Part shown: positions 61,027-64,000 of the stretch, in pieces
Layout of the letters: every line of letters begins with the position of its first letter
Position numbering within the stretch: the first letter of the stretch is position 1
Assembly (NCBI RefSeq): GCF_003053745.1
Contig: NZ_QAYE01000001.1
Span: 372,001-436,000 of the forward strand
DNA from: Sphingomonas faeni
Lineage (GTDB): Bacteria > Pseudomonadota > Alphaproteobacteria > Sphingomonadales > Sphingomonadaceae
Direction: 5' to 3'
Length of the DNA: 64,000 nt
Program-made: the position numbers and the translations under genes
Notes under the pieces: model-generated
Seen by the model: the letters and a program-made list of their open reading frames with translations, nothing else
What the model was told of the DNA's origin: nothing
The model's database searches: none

Positions 61027-62844
61027 GTGCGTATCTCTCAAGCTAAGATTCTCAGCTATGCCAGCTTCAGCGATTCCGGGTGGATCGAGTTTTCGCCAAC
61101 GATCAATGTGATCGTTGGCGAAAATAATTCTGGGAAAAGTGCGCTACTATCAGCCTTGCGCCCTATGCTTCAAAGCAAGCCTCACAAATCAGGCACAAAA
61201 TTCCGGCCCGGTGACCTTGAGCAATCTCGGACAGAACTCGATATAGTGATAAATGGTCGGGAGCTATTAGATAGACTGTCGGCTACTAACGTCGAAATAT
61301 TAATTCCGATATCCGAGAATATAAATAACTACCCAACAGAGCTATTGACGTACTTGAAATCAGACAGCGAGATTACGTATTTTGGCATTCGTCATCCAAA
61401 TTCCGAAATAATGGCTAGAGCTGACTTTTTTAGGACGCTATCCGACGAGCCAAATCAATACGCTCGCAGAGTCAGAATGGTCGGGGGGGAGCCAACCTTC
61501 GTAGGGTTGGAAAGCGGAACGCAGAACACCATTGGTCAGCTCTTCGATCATGCGGCCGTTCCCGGCATATATTACTTTGCCGCCCAACGATTAAGCATTG
61601 GCACCGCCGCGATAGCAGATTCGAAGTTACTTTCTGAGAACGCGTCAAATTTGCCTAACGTGCTCGCCTTTCTACAAGGTAGTCGACGTGCAATTTTCGA
61701 CGAGATTCAGTTACGGGTGCGTGAAGTATTGCCGAGCGTTGGAAGTATAGCTGTCACGCCCACTGGTGGATCTCACCGGATACTGATTAGAACAGATCCG
61801 CAAAGCTCGGAAGAGGAGTTGGCATTTGATTTGAATGAGTGTGGGACCGGAGTTGCACAAGTAATAGCAATACTAACAGCTGTTATAACGGCAAGTGATG
61901 CCGTAATTATTGTAGATGAGATAAACAGCTTTCTTCATCCAGCAGCCGTGAAGCGGCTCATATCTCTTTTCAAGCTTCTATATAATAAGCATCAATACAT
62001 AATATCAACACACTCTGCAGACACTATTTCAGCTTCTGCGAGCGACCACGTCATATTTATAGAGCGCGATCAGTACGAATCAAAAGTTCGCCGGATCGCG
62101 GGATCTGATGTCAACGCGATGAGAGCGGCGGCTAGTCGTTTAGGTATTAGCATGCTGGATGTCTTCGGTTACGAGAGCGTCATGTGGGTTGAGGGCCCAA
62201 CGGAAGAGCATTGCTTTCGAGCAATCTTAGCGTACCATTCGACGGCGATCCCCGGCTCCGTAGCAATTGCTAGTGTGCCATCAACGGGTGATTTCTCGCG
62301 TAAAGGCTCAACGAAAAAGGCGCTATTGGGGATATTCGAGCAGACAGCTAGGGCGGTAGCTCCCTTGAGCGGAGGTATGTCGTTTGCTTTGGACCGAGAC
62401 AATGCTAGCCAAGATGCAGTGGATGCGGTTTTCGAAAGTACTAGCGGCAAGCTCAGACTTTTGCCGCGATACTGCATTGAAAACTATCTTTTGCACTCGG
62501 CCGCTATATCCGAAATACTACTTCAATTAATTGGAGTAAAAATCACCCCCGAAACGGTAACGCAGGCGATATCTTCCGTAGCATCAGAATTGATGGGGGG
62601 AAAAGATCCATCCTCTTTGCCGCTAGTGACCGGCAATGAGGCTTGGCTACAACGCGTAGACGGAGCGAAGCTCATGTCCCGCATTTTCACAGTTTTGTCG
62701 GAAACAAAGCTGGTTTACCGCAAGGTTGAGCATGGTAAGCTCTTAACTGAAGAAATACTTAGACGGGATGCCCAATACCTGAACGAACTTCGCCTTTTCG
62801 TCGAAGAAAGATTAACGAAAGCCGTCGAGGTTGGCGGCACGTGA
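61027..62844 (+). CDS. AAA ATPase fused to TOPRIM/DUF4435-like nuclease domain (OLD or PARIS-like)
   Basis: A 605-residue protein with a GTG start. The ABC-type ATPase half (1 to about 345) has Walker A GENNSGKSA, a signature-like region (FDLNECGTGVAQVIAIL), Walker B VIIVDEINSFLHPAAV and the H-loop ISTHSA. A TOPRIM-like half follows: Glu in VMWVEGPTEEH, the acidic pair in FALDRDN and the LPRYCIENYLL motif shared with DUF4435. OLD-family nucleases and merged PARIS proteins have this order. No UvrD-type helicase partner follows, so it is not a Gabija pair. The gene is clearly more AT-rich than the backbone. A phage-defence role is inferred. Confidence 0.75.
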   Translation: MRISQAKILSYASFSDSGWIEFSPTINVIVGENNSGKSALLSALRPMLQSKPHKSGTKFRPGDLEQSRTELDIVINGRELLDRLSATNVEILIPISENINNYPTELLTYLKSDSEITYFGIRHPNSEIMARADFFRTLSDEPNQYARRVRMVGGEPTFVGLESGTQNTIGQLFDHAAVPGIYYFAAQRLSIGTAAIADSKLLSENASNLPNVLAFLQGSRRAIFDEIQLRVREVLPSVGSIAVTPTGGSHRILIRTDPQSSEEELAFDLNECGTGVAQVIAILTAVITASDAVIIVDEINSFLHPAAVKRLISLFKLLYNKHQYIISTHSADTISASASDHVIFIERDQYESKVRRIAGSDVNAMRAAASRLGISMLDVFGYESVMWVEGPTEEHCFRAILAYHSTAIPGSVAIASVPSTGDFSRKGSTKKALLGIFEQTARAVAPLSGGMSFALDRDNASQDAVDAVFESTSGKLRLLPRYCIENYLLHSAAISEILLQLIGVKITPETVTQAISSVASELMGGKDPSSLPLVTGNEAWLQRVDGAKLMSRIFTVLSETKLVYRKVEHGKLLTEEILRRDAQYLNELRLFVEERLTKAVEVGGT

Positions 62845-63159
62845 TGAAGGAAATTAGCAGTCGCGCGATGCTCAAAAATCGATGTGCTGCTGCACCATAT
62901 TGCACCGCCGCAAGAGACGTACACGCGACCCTGCATCCTAGGACCTAGGCCGATCGTGTGGGGCTATTCGACCGCACCTTTTGCGACAAGAAAAGACCGC
63001 GGGCGAGGCGGGGGGAATAGCGTGTTTCTCGGGGTAGCAGGTTCGGAGGGCGGCGGGGCGTGCCCCGTCGATTTGTAATTTTCTTTCGCGTAATTTTGTT
63101 GCGTCGCCACCGACGGGCCCGCGCTTGGCGTTCCCTATCTGTTCCGCTATAGGTCGAGC
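62845..63159. other. Spacer after the AAA-TOPRIM gene
   Basis: About 315 bases, no gene supported. A G-rich part (63000-63075) is followed by two similar AT-rich words, GTAATTTTCTTTCGC and GTAATTTTGTTGCG (63077-63104), which may be part of the promoter of the small-gene cluster downstream. Confidence 0.45.
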
Positions 63160-63381
63160 ATGGAACATGCACCCGAGTCGATGTGCCACGGCGCACAGCC
63201 TTTCAGCCAGACGCACAATCTGATCGCGGAGATCCTACCCGACATCCGCCCATGCGAGATGCAGACGATCTACTTTCAAGCGATGGAGGATGGGCCGGAG
63301 ACGCTGCTCGCGCCGATCGAAGCGGAGTTCGCCCGTCGTGGCCTGTCACCGTACGCGACCTACTCAACCGACTACCTCTGA
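63160..63381 (+). CDS. Small hypothetical protein in plasmid-type cluster
   Basis: A 73-residue acidic protein (THNLIAEILPDIRPCEMQ, EAEFARRGLSPYATYS). No domain was recognised. Composition looks protein-like, and the stop shares a base with the ATG of the next gene (TGATG), so it is probably real. The ribosome site is weak and the start may be the Met at residue 8. Confidence 0.5.
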   Translation: MEHAPESMCHGAQPFSQTHNLIAEILPDIRPCEMQTIYFQAMEDGPETLLAPIEAEFARRGLSPYATYSTDYL

Positions 63382-63572
63382 TGGGCGGCATGATCACGGC
63401 GGAACGAATCGCCTCGTTGATCGACGACGCCCCGGCCTGGGCGCTGATCGGCCTTGCCGCGCCCGGGGAAACCCTTCGGGCAGCTGCCCAACTCGAAGTC
63501 GCGCAGCATGTTTATAGCGGTCTATTTCAGCCGATGAACGCCGAAGCGACACAGATCCCCTTGCCTTGGTGA
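63381..63572 (+). CDS. DUF6771-like small protein
   Basis: A 63-residue protein. ITAERIASLIDDAPAWALIG and the closing QIPLPW fit the pattern I recall for DUF6771, a family of tiny proteins common on sphingomonad plasmids and islands. Function unknown. Its ATG overlaps the previous stop and the next gene begins three bases after its own stop. Confidence 0.6.
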   Translation: MGGMITAERIASLIDDAPAWALIGLAAPGETLRAAAQLEVAQHVYSGLFQPMNAEATQIPLPW

Positions 63573-63575
63573 CCT

Positions 63576-63869
63576 ATGGGCAACGCGCGCTTCAGGACGC
63601 TGGGCGACTTTGCCAAGCATGAAGCGAATGTCGGCGCTGTCTGTGGCCATTGCGGGCGCAAAGGCGTCGTACATCGAGACGTTCTCGCCCGCTGGTGTTT
63701 TCTCAAGCGGGTGAACAGCACGATCGAGAATCTGCCGCGATACCTACGCTGTTCGATATGCGGCGGCAGGCCGAACAGGATCGTGCCGACGCCGCTGCCG
63801 CCATCCTTCCCACTATACGGTCGGGACGAACGGCACTGGAAGCGGTTCGAGCGAAGGCTACGAGGTTAG
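63576..63869 (+). CDS. Small zinc-ribbon-like protein
   Basis: A 97-residue basic protein with two CxxC knuckles, VCGHCGRKG (about residue 22) and RCSICGGRP (about residue 58), that should bind one zinc ion. A LGDFAKHEANVGAVC start and an Arg-rich tail suggest nucleic-acid binding. It is the third gene of the tight small-gene cluster. Confidence 0.6.
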   Translation: MGNARFRTLGDFAKHEANVGAVCGHCGRKGVVHRDVLARWCFLKRVNSTIENLPRYLRCSICGGRPNRIVPTPLPPSFPLYGRDERHWKRFERRLRG

Positions 63870-63922
63870 ACCTACGACATGCACTAGGTCGGAACACGCT
63901 ACACGATCGAAGGAGGATATCG

Positions 63923-64000
63923 ATGACCAATGACCACGAACAGGAAGATGCCCCGGGCGTGGCGTTCGGCGCCTGGTTGCTAACCCAGCGCGATGCCGGT
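63923..64000 (+). CDS. Partial YozE/SAM-like small protein (cut by window end)
   Basis: The first 26 codons of a gene with an excellent ribosome site (AGGAGG seven bases upstream). An acidic start leads to FGAWLLTQRDAG, which matches the opening of YozE-like (sterile-alpha-motif-like) proteins often found on sphingomonad plasmids. Too little is present for certainty. Confidence 0.55.
   Translation, partial: MTNDHEQEDAPGVAFGAWLLTQRDAG

Noticed and set aside
61027-62844. Gabija system (GajA) call
   Set aside because: GajA needs a UvrD-like GajB gene next to it; only spacer and tiny genes follow within the window.
62938-63216. Minus-strand frames of 83-92 codons upstream of the small-gene cluster
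   Set aside because: Arg/Pro-rich composition typical of antisense frames in GC-rich DNA, and overlap with the start of a more plausible plus-strand gene.

Overview
The window reads as a chromosomal segment of a high-GC alphaproteobacterium, most likely a Sphingomonas-like sphingomonad. The grounds are the gene set (a TonB-dependent receptor with a tryptophan-halogenase-like protein, SapC and a cupin-like protein; DUF2171; a DUF6771-like protein), a GTTC-N7-GTTC SOS-type box, and several families of long intergenic palindromes. This assignment is inference. No rRNA, tRNA, CRISPR array or insertion sequence was recognised.

Region 1 (1-28.3 kb) is a plant cell-wall polysaccharide utilisation locus. 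A plus-strand run (2970-14503) encodes three esterases, a beta-sandwich protein of unknown function, two GH43 enzymes, GH51 and GH95. Minus-strand genes encode a partial GH43, GH9, GH27, GH3 and a SASA-type acetylesterase. Nearly all carry Sec or Tat export signals. A TonB-dependent receptor, a flavin halogenase homologue and a divergent SapC / JmjC-like cupin pair form the uptake side. The enzymes fit a decorated, acetylated hemicellulose (arabino-, galacto- and fucosyl side chains; xyloglucan, arabinoxylan or arabinan). No sugar regulator is encoded here, but LacI-type operator-like palindromes lie in both divergent promoter regions.

Region 2 (28.3-34.4 kb) holds a small nuclease, an orphan antitoxin-like gene and the class I ribonucleotide reductase genes nrdA and nrdB. 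An AT-rich Schlafen/AlbA_2 gene starts five bases after the nrdB stop, and a LexA-type box sits just upstream of nrdA. The long spacer upstream of nrdA contains a run of 24 G and nested palindromes.

Region 3 (34.4-46.4 kb) carries a hybrid histidine kinase, a haloacid-dehalogenase-type hydrolase, a membrane GGDEF-EAL-PilZ protein and a complete RND efflux system. Its outer-membrane component has a Gly-Thr repeat in a predicted surface loop.

Region 4 (46.8-54.1 kb) is a pentose-phosphate cluster (rpiA, tkt, tal, gnd) with two overlapping HAD-IIB phosphatases, a Gre-type factor and a small DNA-binding-like protein. It could take up pentoses released by region 1. Region 5 (54.1-59.8 kb) has an HI0933-type flavoprotein, a DEAD-box RNA helicase, a YaiI-family protein and an acyltransferase.

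Region 6 (59.8-64.0 kb) looks mobile or plasmid-derived. It has a Rep/HTH-like gene, an AT-rich AAA ATPase-TOPRIM (OLD or PARIS-like) putative defence gene, and a string of very small genes of the sort seen on sphingomonad plasmids, ending in a YozE-like gene cut by the window edge.

All homology calls come from reading motifs and architecture by eye; no database search was run.
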